A DNA stretch of 64,000 nt from Tepidiforma flava (GCF_027594505.1 NZ_CP115149.1:124001-188000), one strand, 5' to 3'; counted from the first letter of the stretch, positions 1 to 10,496 are shown. The notes: a model not told the origin generated them from the sequence alone. Program-made: numbers and translations.

Positions 1-108
1 AGAGGGGCGGGTCTATAACTCGATTGCGACGCCGTTCACAACCGAAACCCTGGCGCGAAGTGTGCCTGCGAGCCGGGGATGCGACGGGTCGGGAGGGGAG
101 CCAGGAGT

Positions 109-909
109 ATGCCGTCTACGGGGAAACTGCGAGTCATCCGCCGGGTCAACCTGCTGATTTCCGCGGCACTCCTGGCCATCGCAAGCATCTCGCCCGCATT
201 CGCCGGCTGGGGCATGCCGGAGCCGATCACCGACCAGGCGAAGCGCATCCAGGACCTCTGGGTGTTCACCCTCATCATCGCCGTCGCGGTCTTCTTCGCG
301 GTCGAGGGCGCGCTGCTCTACGCCATCATCCGGTACCGGAAGAAGAGCGACGCACTGCCGAAGCAGACCCATGGGAGCACCGCGCTCGAAATCGTCTGGA
401 CGACGATCCCGGTGCTCATCGTCATCACCCTGTTCTCGTACTCCTTCATCGTGCTGCGGGATGTCGAGAAGAAGGCGCCGAGCGACGCGCTGAGCATCGA
501 GGTCGACGGGTTCCAGTTCTCGTGGCAGTTCACGTACGACCTGGCGCGCCTCGGTCAGGGGCAGGCGCCGGCGCAGGAAGGCACGTTCTCCATCATCGGC
601 ACGGCGGCGAACGAGCCGACCTTCGTCATCCCGGTGGGCGAGCCGGTGGAATTCCGGCTGAAGTCGAACGACGTCATCCACTCGTTCTACCTGCCGAATT
701 TCCACTACAAGCTGGACGTCGTGCCTGGCCGCGACAACCGGTTCGTGATTACGGCGAACCAGACGGGCGAGTTCACCGGCCAGTGCGCTGAGCTGTGCGG
801 CATCAACCACGCGCTGATGCGGTTCCACGTGCGGGTGGTCGAGCGGGCGGAGTTCGACACATGGGTGGCAGAGCAGGTGGCGAACAAGGCCACCGTGCGG
901 CAGCCGTGA
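109..909 (+). CDS. coxB: Cytochrome c oxidase subunit II
   Basis: Subunit II of a haem-copper oxidase accepts electrons from cytochrome c at the dinuclear CuA centre outside the membrane and passes them to subunit I. The CuA ligands are visible: the His in DVIHSFYLP and the cluster QCAELCGINHALM (two Cys, Glu backbone site, His, Met) near residues 225-240. The N-terminus is a likely signal peptide ending SPAFA-GWG at about residue 32, followed by two membrane helices at about residues 45-67 and 92-114. The ATG at 109 is preferred over the one at 79 because GGGAGGGGAG (91-100) lies 8 bases before it. A TATAAC hexamer at 13-18 could be the -10 of the cox operon, but its -35 would lie outside the window. 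The gene is intact (266 aa) and heads a four-gene cluster. Confidence 0.96.
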   Translation: MPSTGKLRVIRRVNLLISAALLAIASISPAFAGWGMPEPITDQAKRIQDLWVFTLIIAVAVFFAVEGALLYAIIRYRKKSDALPKQTHGSTALEIVWTTIPVLIVITLFSYSFIVLRDVEKKAPSDALSIEVDGFQFSWQFTYDLARLGQGQAPAQEGTFSIIGTAANEPTFVIPVGEPVEFRLKSNDVIHSFYLPNFHYKLDVVPGRDNRFVITANQTGEFTGQCAELCGINHALMRFHVRVVERAEFDTWVAEQVANKATVRQP

Positions 910-997
910 GCGGAGCGGCGGCACCACGATGGGCTCAACGCCGGACGGCAGCCCGGCGGGTCAGCAACGCTGAGGCCAAGGAGGCCCGGGAGGAAGC

Positions 998-2608
998 ATG
1001 ACGAGCATCGCAATCCCACGACCGGCATACGCCGAACGGCCCTGGATCCTCGACTGGTTGACGACCGTCGACCACAAGAAACTGGGGATCCTCTACCTCT
1101 ACACGACCATGTTCTTCTTCGCGGTGGGCGGCATCCTGGCGCTGCTGGTCCGGGCGCAGCTGGCCGTGGCGGACAACACGTTCGTGAACAACGACGCGTA
1201 CAACCAGCTCTTCACGATGCACGCGTCGGCGATGCTGTTCCTCTTCATCATCCCGGTTTGGGCGGGCTTCGGGAACTACATCGTGCCGCTGCAGATCGGC
1301 GCCGCCGACATGGCGTTCCCGCGGATCAATGCGCTGTCGTTCTGGCTCATCCCGCCCGCGGGGCTGCTGATGTTCTCGGGCTTCCTCTTTGGGGGCGCGT
1401 CTGACGTTGGCTGGACGGCGTACAGCCCGCTCGCGCGGAGCTCGGGCGTCGGGCTGGACCTGTGGATCATCGCCGTCATCATCCTCGGCGTTTCCTCGAC
1501 GATCGGCGCGGCCAACTTCATGGTGACGATGTTCCGGATGCGGGCGCCGGGCATGACGATGTTCCGCATGCCGATCTTCTGCTGGACGATGCTGGTGACG
1601 GCGGTGCTGCAGCTGCTCGCGACGCCGGTGCTTGCCTCCGGCCTTGCGATGCTCTACATCGACCGGAACTTCGGCGGCTCGTTCTTCGACCCGAACGGCG
1701 GCGGCAACGCCATCCTGTGGCAGAACATCTTCTGGTTCTATTCGCACCCCGCGGTCTACATCATGATCCTGCCCGGCATGGGCATCATCTCGGAGATCCT
1801 GCCCGTATTCGCCCGGAAGCCGCTGTTCGGCTACAAGGCGTTCGTCTTCGCGACGATGGGCATCGGCGGCCTCGGCTTCAGCGTGTGGGCCCACCACATG
1901 TTCACGACGGGCGCGGTGCTGAAGCCGTGGTTCGGCTTCATGACCTTCATGATCGGCGTGCCGACGGGCGTGAAGATGTTCAACTGGCTCGGGACGCTCT
2001 GGCGCGGATCGATCACGTTCGAGGCGCCGATGCTGTTCGCGCTCGGCTTCCTGAGCATGTTCCTCATCGGCGGCATCAACGGGACGTTCTCCGCGGCGGT
2101 GCCGGTGGACTTCGCGATTCACGACACGTACTTCGTGGTGGCGCACATCCATTACGTCCTCTTCGGCGGCGCGGTGTTCGCGGTGTTCGCCGGCCTGTAC
2201 TACTGGTTCCCGAAGATCTGGGGCAGGCGGCTGGATGAACGGCTGGCGCGCATCCACTTCGCGCTGCAGTTCATCGGCTTCAACCTGGCGTTCTTCCCGA
2301 TGCACCTCCTCGGCCTCGACGGGATGCCGCGGCGCATCGCCACCTATTCTGAGAGCGCCGGCTGGGAGACGCTGAACCTGATTTCGACCATCGGGGCGTT
2401 CCTCATCGGCGTGGCGATGATCCCGTTCATCATCAACGTGGTGATGGCGTTCCTTCGGCCGAAGGACCAGCCGAACGACCCGTGGGAAGGGAATACGCTC
2501 GAGTGGTGGACGACGTCGCCGCCGCCGGTGCACAACTTCGACAGCCTGCCGGAGGTCCACTCGGAGCGGCCGCTCTGGGACCTGCGCCACGGCAACGCGG
2601 CCCATTAA
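998..2608 (+). CDS. coxA: Cytochrome c oxidase subunit I (A2-type)
   Basis: Catalytic subunit (536 aa, about 12 helices) that reduces O2 at the haem a3-CuB site and pumps protons. The haem and copper ligands are present: His in MHASAM (about residue 75), YSHPAVY (about 248-254, CuB His and the Tyr cross-linked to it), the His pair in WAHHMF (about 299), and HDTYFVVAHIHYV (about 374-386). The usual HPEV glutamate is Ala and is preceded by Tyr-Ser. This is the YSHPXV signature of A2-type oxidases, in which Tyr/Ser replaces the D-channel Glu. GGAGGCCCGGGAGGAAGC before the ATG gives a good ribosome site. The gene is intact and lies 88 bases after subunit II. Confidence 0.97.
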   Translation: MTSIAIPRPAYAERPWILDWLTTVDHKKLGILYLYTTMFFFAVGGILALLVRAQLAVADNTFVNNDAYNQLFTMHASAMLFLFIIPVWAGFGNYIVPLQIGAADMAFPRINALSFWLIPPAGLLMFSGFLFGGASDVGWTAYSPLARSSGVGLDLWIIAVIILGVSSTIGAANFMVTMFRMRAPGMTMFRMPIFCWTMLVTAVLQLLATPVLASGLAMLYIDRNFGGSFFDPNGGGNAILWQNIFWFYSHPAVYIMILPGMGIISEILPVFARKPLFGYKAFVFATMGIGGLGFSVWAHHMFTTGAVLKPWFGFMTFMIGVPTGVKMFNWLGTLWRGSITFEAPMLFALGFLSMFLIGGINGTFSAAVPVDFAIHDTYFVVAHIHYVLFGGAVFAVFAGLYYWFPKIWGRRLDERLARIHFALQFIGFNLAFFPMHLLGLDGMPRRIATYSESAGWETLNLISTIGAFLIGVAMIPFIINVVMAFLRPKDQPNDPWEGNTLEWWTTSPPPVHNFDSLPEVHSERPLWDLRHGNAAH

Positions 2609-2664
2609 TCGGGGCCGAAGGTCCATCGCTCAGACGGGCATAGCAGGGGAGACTGGAGGAGTTC

Positions 2665-3276
2665 ATGGCAGCGCACGCGGTCGCCACGCAGGAGAAGCAG
2701 GGCCTCAGCAACGGGATGCTCGGCTTCATCCTGTTCCTCGCCTCGGAGGTGATGTTCTTCGGAGGCCTGTTCGCGGCGTACTTCATCGCCCGCTCGGACG
2801 CGCGGGAGTGGCCGCCGGTGTATTTGCTGACCCCGGAGCAGGTGGCCGCGGGCGTCAAGCTGGAGGTGGAGTTCTGGCTGCCGTTCATCGCGACGATTCT
2901 CCTCATCACCAGCTCGGTGACCATCCAGCTCGGGGTGTTCTCGATCCAGCGCGGGAACCGCTCGGGGCTCATCCGCTGGACGTTCATTTCGATCGTGCTC
3001 GGCCTCGTCTTCCTCGTGATGCAGGTGTACGACTATAGCCAGCTGCACTTCGGCATCGGAGACACGATTTACGGGACGACGTTCTACACGCTGACCGGGT
3101 TCCACGGCCTGCACGTGCTCGGCGGCGTCATCTTCATGGGGATCATCCTGGCGCGCTCACTCGCCGGGCAGTTCACGGCAGCAAACCACGAAGCCGTCGA
3201 GGCGTGCTCGTTCTACTGGCACTTCGTCGACGTGGTGTGGATCGCGCTGTTCACGACGCTCTACATCATTCCCTAA
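2665..3276 (+). CDS. coxC: Cytochrome c oxidase subunit III
   Basis: Integral membrane subunit III of the same oxidase; it stabilises subunit I and its proton uptake. At 203 aa it is the short bacterial form with five predicted helices (first at about residues 14-36, last at about 183-202), lacking the first two helices of the seven-helix form. Family signatures include ASEVMFFGGLFAAYF near the start, the GFHGLHVLGG segment, and HFVDVVWIALFTTLY at the end. GACTGGAGGAG just before the ATG is a strong ribosome site. It lies 56 bases after coxA and 39 before the next gene, so one transcript is likely. Intact. Confidence 0.95.
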   Translation: MAAHAVATQEKQGLSNGMLGFILFLASEVMFFGGLFAAYFIARSDAREWPPVYLLTPEQVAAGVKLEVEFWLPFIATILLITSSVTIQLGVFSIQRGNRSGLIRWTFISIVLGLVFLVMQVYDYSQLHFGIGDTIYGTTFYTLTGFHGLHVLGGVIFMGIILARSLAGQFTAANHEAVEACSFYWHFVDVVWIALFTTLYIIP

Positions 3277-3315
3277 CACACCACAGGCGCGAAACTCACG
3301 GGGAGATAGCACCGA

Positions 3316-4416
3316 ATGGACCACCAGGCGAACGCACACGGCGAACAGCACGACGTCCACCTGCCAGACCCGAGTATCTGGCCGCTGGTCGTCGGGGTCG
3401 CCGCGCTCTTTCTCGGCGGCGCGCTGATTTACTGGTCGCGCGTCGACGACCAGACGTTCGCCGGTCCGCTGCTCGGCGCGGCCATCGTCTCCACGCTCAT
3501 CGCCGTCTTCGGCTGGGCGTACGAGGACGGCCAGATGCGGAAGAAGGCCGCGGAGGGTGCCCACGGGCAGCCGAAGCCGACCCGGTACACGCAGGTGGTG
3601 ACGTTCGCGCTGGCAGAGGGCAAGCTCGACCAGGCGCGGAAGAGCGGCATCATCCACGACCTCGAGAGCAGCGACAACCAGCTGCGCGACCTCGACGGGT
3701 TCCAGGACCTCCGCATCATCGTCTCGCCCGCTGCGACGGGACCGTCGCAGGTGCTCGTGGAAACGACGTGGTCGGACCGGGAGGGCCTCGCGACCTACGA
3801 AGAGACCCGGCAGACGATGCTGGACATCATCGCCAAGCACACCGACGAAGTGGTGCCGGGCACCGTCCAGGTGTTCGACATGGAGGTCATCCGCGACACG
3901 AAGGACGTGACGTTCCGGTTCGGCACGGGCGCGGCCTTCACGGTCATCGCGGGGCTGATGCTCGGCGGGTTCATGATCGGCGCGGGGCTGAACCTGTTCG
4001 CCAGTGAATCGACGGGCACCGGGGGCGGCACGCCGCAGCCGACGGTCCCGGCGAACCCGTTCCGGGTGGTCGCGACGGACAACCGGTTCGACAAGAAGGA
4101 GATCGTCGCGGGGCCGAACGCGGAGATTACCATCACGCTGGTGAACAATGGCCGCGCGAAGCACAACATCCACTTCACCACGACGAAGGGCGGGCCGACG
4201 CTGGCGCCCGGCGCCGAGGGCGAGATCATCGACGGCGGCGGGACCGAGACGAAGGTGACGTTCACGACGCCCGGCGTCGGGGAGTACTACTTCCTCTGCG
4301 ACCTGCACCCGGACCAGATGAACGGCATCTTCCGGGTCGTCGAAGGCGGGCCGGTCGGTACGGGTGAGGCGCCTGCCGGCGCAGGCGCGGGGACGACACC
4401 GACGACCGGGGGCTGA
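3316..4416 (+). CDS. Fused cox-cluster protein: two helices, ABM-like domain, helix, cupredoxin
   Basis: This 366-aa protein ends the oxidase cluster and appears to be a fusion. Residues about 20-70 hold two membrane helices resembling a small subunit-IV-like cytochrome oxidase protein. Residues about 90-200 form a soluble segment with the look of an antibiotic-biosynthesis-monooxygenase (ferredoxin-fold) domain. A third helix lies at about 207-226 (GLMLGGFMIGAGLNLF), followed by a Gly/Thr/Pro linker and a C-terminal cupredoxin (about 245-345). Type 1 copper ligands are visible as His in RAKHNIHF and Cys, His and Met in FLCDLHPDQM. The start has GGGGAG 8-13 bases upstream. Topology would place the cupredoxin on the same side as CuA, so a role in electron delivery is plausible but inferred. 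The ABM-like assignment is weak. Confidence 0.75.
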   Translation: MDHQANAHGEQHDVHLPDPSIWPLVVGVAALFLGGALIYWSRVDDQTFAGPLLGAAIVSTLIAVFGWAYEDGQMRKKAAEGAHGQPKPTRYTQVVTFALAEGKLDQARKSGIIHDLESSDNQLRDLDGFQDLRIIVSPAATGPSQVLVETTWSDREGLATYEETRQTMLDIIAKHTDEVVPGTVQVFDMEVIRDTKDVTFRFGTGAAFTVIAGLMLGGFMIGAGLNLFASESTGTGGGTPQPTVPANPFRVVATDNRFDKKEIVAGPNAEITITLVNNGRAKHNIHFTTTKGGPTLAPGAEGEIIDGGGTETKVTFTTPGVGEYYFLCDLHPDQMNGIFRVVEGGPVGTGEAPAGAGAGTTPTTGG

Positions 4417-4441
4417 CGGGGCCGTTTCTCTGCGAAAAGGA

Positions 4442-4467
4442 CGGGGCCGCCTAACTGGGCGGCCCCG
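4442..4467. terminator. Bidirectional terminator between cox operon and CoA-transferases
   Basis: A perfect 10-bp inverted repeat, CGGGGCCGCC at 4442-4451 and GGCGGCCCCG at 4458-4467, encloses a 6-base loop. It is followed by CCGTTT on the + strand and by TCCTTTT on the - strand. It sits between two convergent operons, so it may end both. Confidence 0.75.
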
Positions 4468-4515
4468 CCGTTTGCGGTCTCCGCGGGCTCTGAGCCGGAC
4501 TTGCCCTGCCGGGCT

Positions 4516-5816
4516 CTATTCGAAGGCCCCGTCGGCGAGGAGCTCGATGTACTCCTCGTCGCTGAGGCCGACGATGTGCTTGAAAACGTGCTCGTTGTGC
4601 TCGCCGAGCAAGGGGGCCGGGCGGGTGAGCTCGGACGGCGTCAGCGAGAGCTTGAAGGCCGGCGAGTCGTAGGTGCGGAGGCCCATGACCGGGTGCTCGA
4701 GCTTCCAGTAGTGGTGGCGGTGGGCGAGCTGGGGGTCGGCGTGCATCTCCTCGGGGGACTGGACGATGCCGCAGGGGACGCCGAAGGACTGGAAGTGCCG
4801 GACCACCTCCTCGGTGGTGTACTTGCGGACGGGCGGGCCGTCGACGCCCTCTTCGACCTGGAGCGCGGCCTCGGACGGGAGGCGGGTGAAGTCTTCGAAC
4901 CAGAAGGTGAGGTGGCGGTCGATTTCCTTCTGCTCGTTGATGCGCTGCCAGCGGCGGCGCATGCGCTCCATGTCGCACCATTCCGGCCGGCCGAGGGCGG
5001 CTTTGAGGCCTTCCCAGTGCTTTTCGGTTTCGCAGGCGATGACGACCCAGCGGCCATCGCGGCAGCGGTAGGCGTTGTGGGGCGCGGCTTCGAGGTCGTG
5101 GTTGCCGAGGCGCGTTTGTTCGTGACCGTTCACGGTCCAGTCGAGGACCGCGGTCCAGAGGCCGTGGATGGCGGCTTCGAACTGGGAGAAATCGATGTAC
5201 TGGCCCTCGCCGGTGCGCCGGCGGTAATCGAGGGCCGCGATGAGAGCGATGGCAGCGAAATGGGGCACGAGGAAGTCGGTGTAGGCGACGCCGGTGCCGA
5301 GGGGCGGGCCGTCCTCCCAGCCAGTGAAGTGATTGAACCCGGCCGCGGCCTGGAGAACATGGCCGTAGCCGGCGTAATGGGCCCACGGGCCGTCCTGGCC
5401 GTAGAGGGGCATCGAAATCATGATGACGTCCGGGCGGATTTTGCGGACGGATTCGTAGTCGAAGCCGAAGCGGGCCATCGTGCCCGGGGTGTAGGACTCG
5501 GTGACGACATCGCACCGGGCGAGGAGCCGGCGGACGAGCTCCGGCCCCTGGGGTGCTTGAAGTTGACGGAGACGCCGAGCTTCGAGCTGTTGAAGTTCGC
5601 GAAGTAGCCGGAGCCGTCGACGTTGGGGACGTCATCGACGAAGGGGCCGACGCGGCGGAGCGTCTCGGGGTAGGTGGCGCTCTCGATGCGGATGACCTCG
5701 GCGCCGTGGTCGGCCAGGTACTTGGAGACGAGCGGGCCGACGCCGACCCAGGCGAAGTCGGCGACGCGGATGCCTTCGAAGGGTTTGCGGACGGGCTGCT
5801 CCGGGGATTCGGACAT
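4516..5816 (-). CDS. CaiB/BaiF family CoA-transferase (first of a pair; apparent frameshift)
   Basis: Family III CoA-transferases move CoA between carboxylic acids. The repaired protein is 433 aa, the normal family length. The N-terminal part carries the family opening (GIRVADFAWVGVGPLVSKYLADHGAEV shortened here: VADFAWVGVGP), and the catalytic Asp is in GQYIDFSQFEA. The C-terminus carries the LLGEHNEHV motif. The frame breaks once at about residue 88 at the run GGGG 5550-5553; one extra C on the coding strand restores the expected NFKHP-GPELVRRLL reading. The ATG at 5816 lies 7 bases after the stop of the neighbouring homologue, so the two are co-transcribed and may form a heteromer. The substrate cannot be told from sequence. 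Confidence 0.85.
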
Positions 5817-5823
5817 GGTCAGA

Positions 5824-7098
5824 TCACCATCCTGAGGCGGAGCCGGCGGAGCTCCTGGGTTCGAGGCCGAGGAGGCCGCAGTACACCTCCTCGTTATGTT
5901 CGCCGATGTGCGGGGCGCGTCCGCGCTGCATCCACGGGGTGACGGAGAGGCGGAAGGGCGCGCCGGGATAGATGAACGATTCGCCGAGGTCTTCGTGGGT
6001 GACGCGGGTCCAGCAGCCGGCGCGGCGAGCTGCTTGCTTTCGACGATTTCGCGGGGGAGAAGACGGGAGCCCAGCCAGCGCCGCGGCGCTGGGCCTCGGC
6101 GACAAGCTCCTCTTTCTTCCGGGTGCGGCAGAAGGCGGCCATGGTCTCCTCGACGTACTCGCGCTCTTCCGGGGCGAGCGGCTGGAGGGAGGTGAGCTTC
6201 TGGCGCCATTCGGGGTATCGAGGCCGCGCGCTTCGCCGTGTTCGGCGAGCCAGTCGATGATGGCGTTGGCTTGCTGGCCGATGAGGCCGCCGGCCTGCAG
6301 GGCGGCAACCCAGCCATCGGCGGTTTCGAAGAGGTAGCGGGCGGTGCGGATGCCGGCGGTGTTGCGGTAGAGGCCGGGGCCCGAGGCGTTGACCCGGCGG
6401 ATGTCCCATGTCTGCTGGGCGTTGTCCATGGCGTTGGCGACGGCTTCCTGCATCGAGACGTCGACGTGCTGGCCGCGGCCGCCGTTGAGCGGCCGGGCGT
6501 AGAGCGCGATGAGCGCGCCGACCATCGCCTGGACGTTCACCTGGGTGTAGGCCTGGGGAACCGTGGTGCGGACGGGCCCGCGCTCCGGGTCGCCGTTGAG
6601 GTACATGAGCCCGCCCATCGCGGCGCCGACGATGTCGGTCGCGTGCCAGCCGGCGTAGGGTCCGTCCTGCCCGAACCCGGTGATGGAGACGAGAATCGCC
6701 GACGGGTTGGCGCGTTCGATGGAGGGGTAATCGAGGCCAAGGGCGGCTGATTCGCCGGGCATCGTCGTCTCGACGACGATATCGGCGAGGGCGACGAGGC
6801 GGTGAAAGAGCTGTCGGCCGGCTTCGAGCTTCAGCTGGAGGGTGATGGAGCGCTTGCCGGCGTTCATGGTCCACCAGAAGAGGCTGGTCTCGGCGCCGGC
6901 TTCGTTGCGGAAGAACGGGGCGTGCTGCCGGGCAGGGTCGCCGTCGCGGGGCGGCTCGATTTTGATGACGTCCGCACCGAGTTCGGCGAGGAGGCGCGTG
7001 CCGAGCTGGCCTTTTTCATCGGCGAGGTCGAGGACGCGGTAGCCGGCGAGCGGCCCGGCGGGATGGGCGAGCGGAACTGGCGGCCGTTCGGGGTTCAT
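5824..7098 (-). CDS. CaiB/BaiF family CoA-transferase (second of a pair; three apparent frameshifts)
   Basis: Family III CoA-transferase, repaired length 425 aa. The N-terminal half reads cleanly: YRVLDLADEKGQLGTR, then ELGADVIKIEPP, then ITGFGQDGPYAG, with the catalytic Asp in GQHVDVSMQEA. The end carries PHIGEHNEEVYCGLLGL. Between 6018 and 6215 the frame breaks three times (runs at 6212-6215, 6053-6057 and about 6018-6024). Each break is repaired by one added base, giving REIVESKQLAARGCW before VTHEDLGE. The ATG at 7098 is preferred; an in-frame TTG lies upstream at 7134. It precedes the homologue at 4516-5816. Only about 30-35% of residues look shared between the two by eye, so this is an old duplication or a true two-subunit enzyme. 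Confidence 0.83.
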   Translation of the reverse strand: MNPERPPVPLAHPAGPLAGYRVLDLADEKGQLGTRLLAELGADVIKIEPPRDGDPARQHAPFFRNEAGAETSLFWWTMNAGKRSITLQLKLEAGRQLFHRLVALADIVVETTMPGESAALGLDYPSIERANPSAILVSITGFGQDGPYAGWHATDIVGAAMGGLMYLNGDPERGPVRTTVPQAYTQVNVQAMVGALIALYARPLNGGRGQHVDVSMQEAVANAMDNAQQTWDIRRVNASGPGLYRNTAGIRTARYLFETADGWVAALQAGGLIGQQANAIIDWLAEHGEARGLDTPNGARSSPPSSRSPRKSASTSRRPWPPSAAPGRKRSLSPRPSAAALAGLPSSPPRNRRKQAARRAGCWTRVTHEDLGESFIYPGAPFRLSVTPWMQRGRAPHIGEHNEEVYCGLLGLEPRSSAGSASGW

Positions 7099-7130
7099 AG
7101 CCGGAGTTCTACCGGGTGGAACGGCGGCGT

Positions 7131-8321
<1,191 letters not shown>

Positions 8322-8329
8322 ATGAACCT

Positions 8330-8335
8330 AGCGTA
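8330..8335 (-). promoter_or_regulatory. Candidate -10 box for leaderless hflX
   Basis: TACGCT on the - strand ends 8 bases before the hflX ATG and fits TANNNT. No clear -35 is seen. Confidence 0.45.
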
Positions 8336-8370
8336 CCGCGCCGGGGGCGGCCCTGCGAATGGGCGAACGG

Positions 8371-9536
8371 CTACTGCTTCGCGGACCATGCCTCGAGGCG
8401 GCGCATGCCTTCCTCGAGCCGGTCATCGGGCGTGGTGACGGAAAGGCGGATGTAGCCTTCGCCGTTGAGGCCGTAGCCGCGGCCCGGGGTGACGACGACG
8501 CCGGTCTCGTCGATCAGGCGGGCGGCGTAATCGGCGCTGGTGACGCCGTCGGGCAGCTTCGCCCAGACGTAGAGGGACGCTTTCGGGACATCGACCTCGA
8601 GCCCGCACTTGCGGAGGACTTCGACGATGCGGTCGCGGCGGCGCTGGTAGATGCGGTTGTGCTCTTCGATGCAGTCCTGCGGGCCGTCGATGGCGGCGAT
8701 GGCCATCTTCTGGATGGCCTGCGGGATGCCGCTGTCGAGGTTGGATTTGACGCGCATGAGGGCATCGACCATCTGCGCGTTGCCGACGACCATGCCGATG
8801 CGCCAGCCGGTCATGTTGTAGGCCTTGGACCAGGAGTTGAACTCGACGGCGACGTCCTTCGCACCGGGAACCTGGAAGATGCTGACCGGCTCGTAGCCGT
8901 CGTAGGCGACGTCGCAGTAGGGGTTGTCGTGGAGGATGGCGACGTCGTACTTCTTCGCCCAGGCGACGGCCTTTTCGAAGAATTCGAGGGGCGCGACAGC
9001 GCCGGTGGGGTTGTTGGGGTAGTTGAGCCAGAGGACTTTTGCCTTCCGGGCGACGTCATCGGGGATGGCGTCGAGGTCGGGCAGCCAGCCGTTTTCGCGG
9101 CGGAGGTCGAGGCGGTACGATTCGCCGCCGGCGAACATGGTGCCGATTTCGTAGACGGGATAGGCGGGGTCGGGGACGAGGGCGATGTCGCCGGGGTCGA
9201 TGAAGCAGAGAGCGATATGGCCGATGCCTTCCTTGGAGCCGATGAGGGGGAGCGTCTCTTTGAGCGGGTCGAAGGAGATCTCGAAGCGGCGCTGGTAGTA
9301 CCGCGCGATCGCCTCGCGGAGCTCGGGCAGGCCTTCGGATTCGGGGTAGCGGTGGTTGACCGGGTCTTCGGCGGCCTGGTGGAGCGCGTCGAGGATGTGG
9401 CGGGGCGTGGGGAGGTCGGGGTCGCCGATGCCGAAGGTGACGATGTCGACGCCCTGGCGCGCTTTGCGGCGATTTTCTTGGAGATTTCAGCGAACAGGTA
9501 GGGCGGGAGCGCCTCGACGCGGCGGGCGAGTTTCAT
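8371..9536 (-). CDS. dapL: LL-diaminopimelate aminotransferase (apparent frameshift)
   Basis: A PLP-dependent class I/II aminotransferase that converts tetrahydrodipicolinate to LL-diaminopimelate in one step of lysine and peptidoglycan synthesis. The repaired protein is 388 aa. The opening LPPYLFAEISKKIA and the run GIGDPDLPTP match the DapL family, as do PLIGSKEGIGH and WLNYPNNPTGA. The PLP lysine is in NSWSKAYNMTGWR. One break at about 9456 (residue 27) is repaired by one base. The adjacent dapF makes the DapL assignment stronger than a generic aminotransferase. The ATG at 9536 has no convincing ribosome site. The gap of 93 bases to dapF holds nothing recognisable. Confidence 0.88.
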
Positions 9537-9629
9537 CGGGAGCAGTCCTGGCGGTGGGGATGGGCGCCGGGGCGCGCGGCCCGCGGGCGGCTCCCATGCT
9601 ACCACGGGCGGCCGTTACGGCCTTCGCCG

Positions 9630-10471
9630 TTATGTTTCGTACCAGTCGGCGTCGAAGACGCGGACGGCCGGGCCGGTCATGAAGACGGAGCCCTCCCCGT
9701 CCCATTCGAGGATGAGGTCGCCGCCGGGCATGTGGTCGACGACGCGGCCGCCGGTGAAGCCGCGGAGGCGGGAGGCGGCGGCGACGGCGGAGGCGCTCGT
9801 GCCGGAGGCGAGGGTGATGCCCGAGCCGCGCTCCCAGACGCGGTGCTTCACTTCGCCGCGGTTGAGCACCGGACGACCTGGAAGTTGACGCGTTTCGGAA
9901 AGAGGGGTGATGCTCGACGAGCGGGCCGATGCGCTCGAGCGGGAAGTCGGCCGGGTCGGCGTCGACGTAATGGATGGCGTGGGGTTGCCCATGCTGACGA
10001 GCGTGAGGCGGAGGTCCACGCCGTCGACGGAGAGGGGAGGTCGATGACCGGCCCGGGGCCTTCGACGGCAGCGGGGAGCGAAGCGGGGTCGAAGCTGGGC
10101 GGGCCCATGTCGACGCGGGCCGCAGTGACGACGCCGTTTTCGCGGATGACGCGGAGCGTCTTGATCCCGGCGAGGGTTTCGACGGTGACCTCGTCGCGGT
10201 CGGCGGGGACGAGGCCCTCTTCGATGGCGAACTTGACGAGGCAGCGGATGCCGTTGCCGCACATCTCGGCTTCGGAGCCGTCGGCGTTGAACATGCGCAT
10301 GCGGACATCGGCGACGTTCGACGGCAGGGCGAGGATGAGGCCGTCGCTCCCGACGCCGAAGTGGCGGTCGCTGACCCGGCGGGAGAGCTCGGGCCAGTCG
10401 CGTTCGTCCTCGCGGGCGGGGGCGAGGTAGACGTAGTCGTTGCCGAGGCCGTGCATCTTGGTGACGCGCAT
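9630..10471 (-). CDS. dapF: Diaminopimelate epimerase (four apparent frameshifts)
   Basis: DapF converts LL- to meso-diaminopimelate without a cofactor, using two cysteines. The repaired protein is 281 aa. The opening MRVTKMHGLGNDYVY is typical. The first catalytic Cys is in EAEMCGNGIRC. The second Cys position, in the family motif ACGTG, reads ASGTS in GITLASGTSASA, so the second nucleophile appears to be Ser. That departure needs the raw reads, because four breaks (10034-10037, 9981-9984, 9904-9907, about 9869) lie just upstream in the reading direction. Each is repaired by one base, restoring SMGNPHAIHYVD and KRVNFQVVR. The gene starts 25 bases after miaA with TACACT 6 bases before ATG. 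Confidence 0.87.
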
Positions 10472-10477
10472 GGGGAG

Positions 10478-10483
10478 AGTGTA
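10478..10483 (-). promoter_or_regulatory. Candidate -10 box for leaderless dapF
   Basis: TACACT on the - strand ends exactly 6 bases before the dapF ATG, matching the TANNNT-N6-start pattern seen elsewhere in the window. No Shine-Dalgarno is present. Confidence 0.5.
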
Positions 10484-10496
10484 CCCGGGCGCGGCG

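Noticed and set aside
935-2626. A long open frame on the - strand opposite coxA, and many similar long antisense frames
   Set aside because: In very GC-rich coding DNA the antisense frames lack stops. The translation is Arg/Pro/His-rich low complexity and resembles no protein, while coxA on the + strand is unmistakable.
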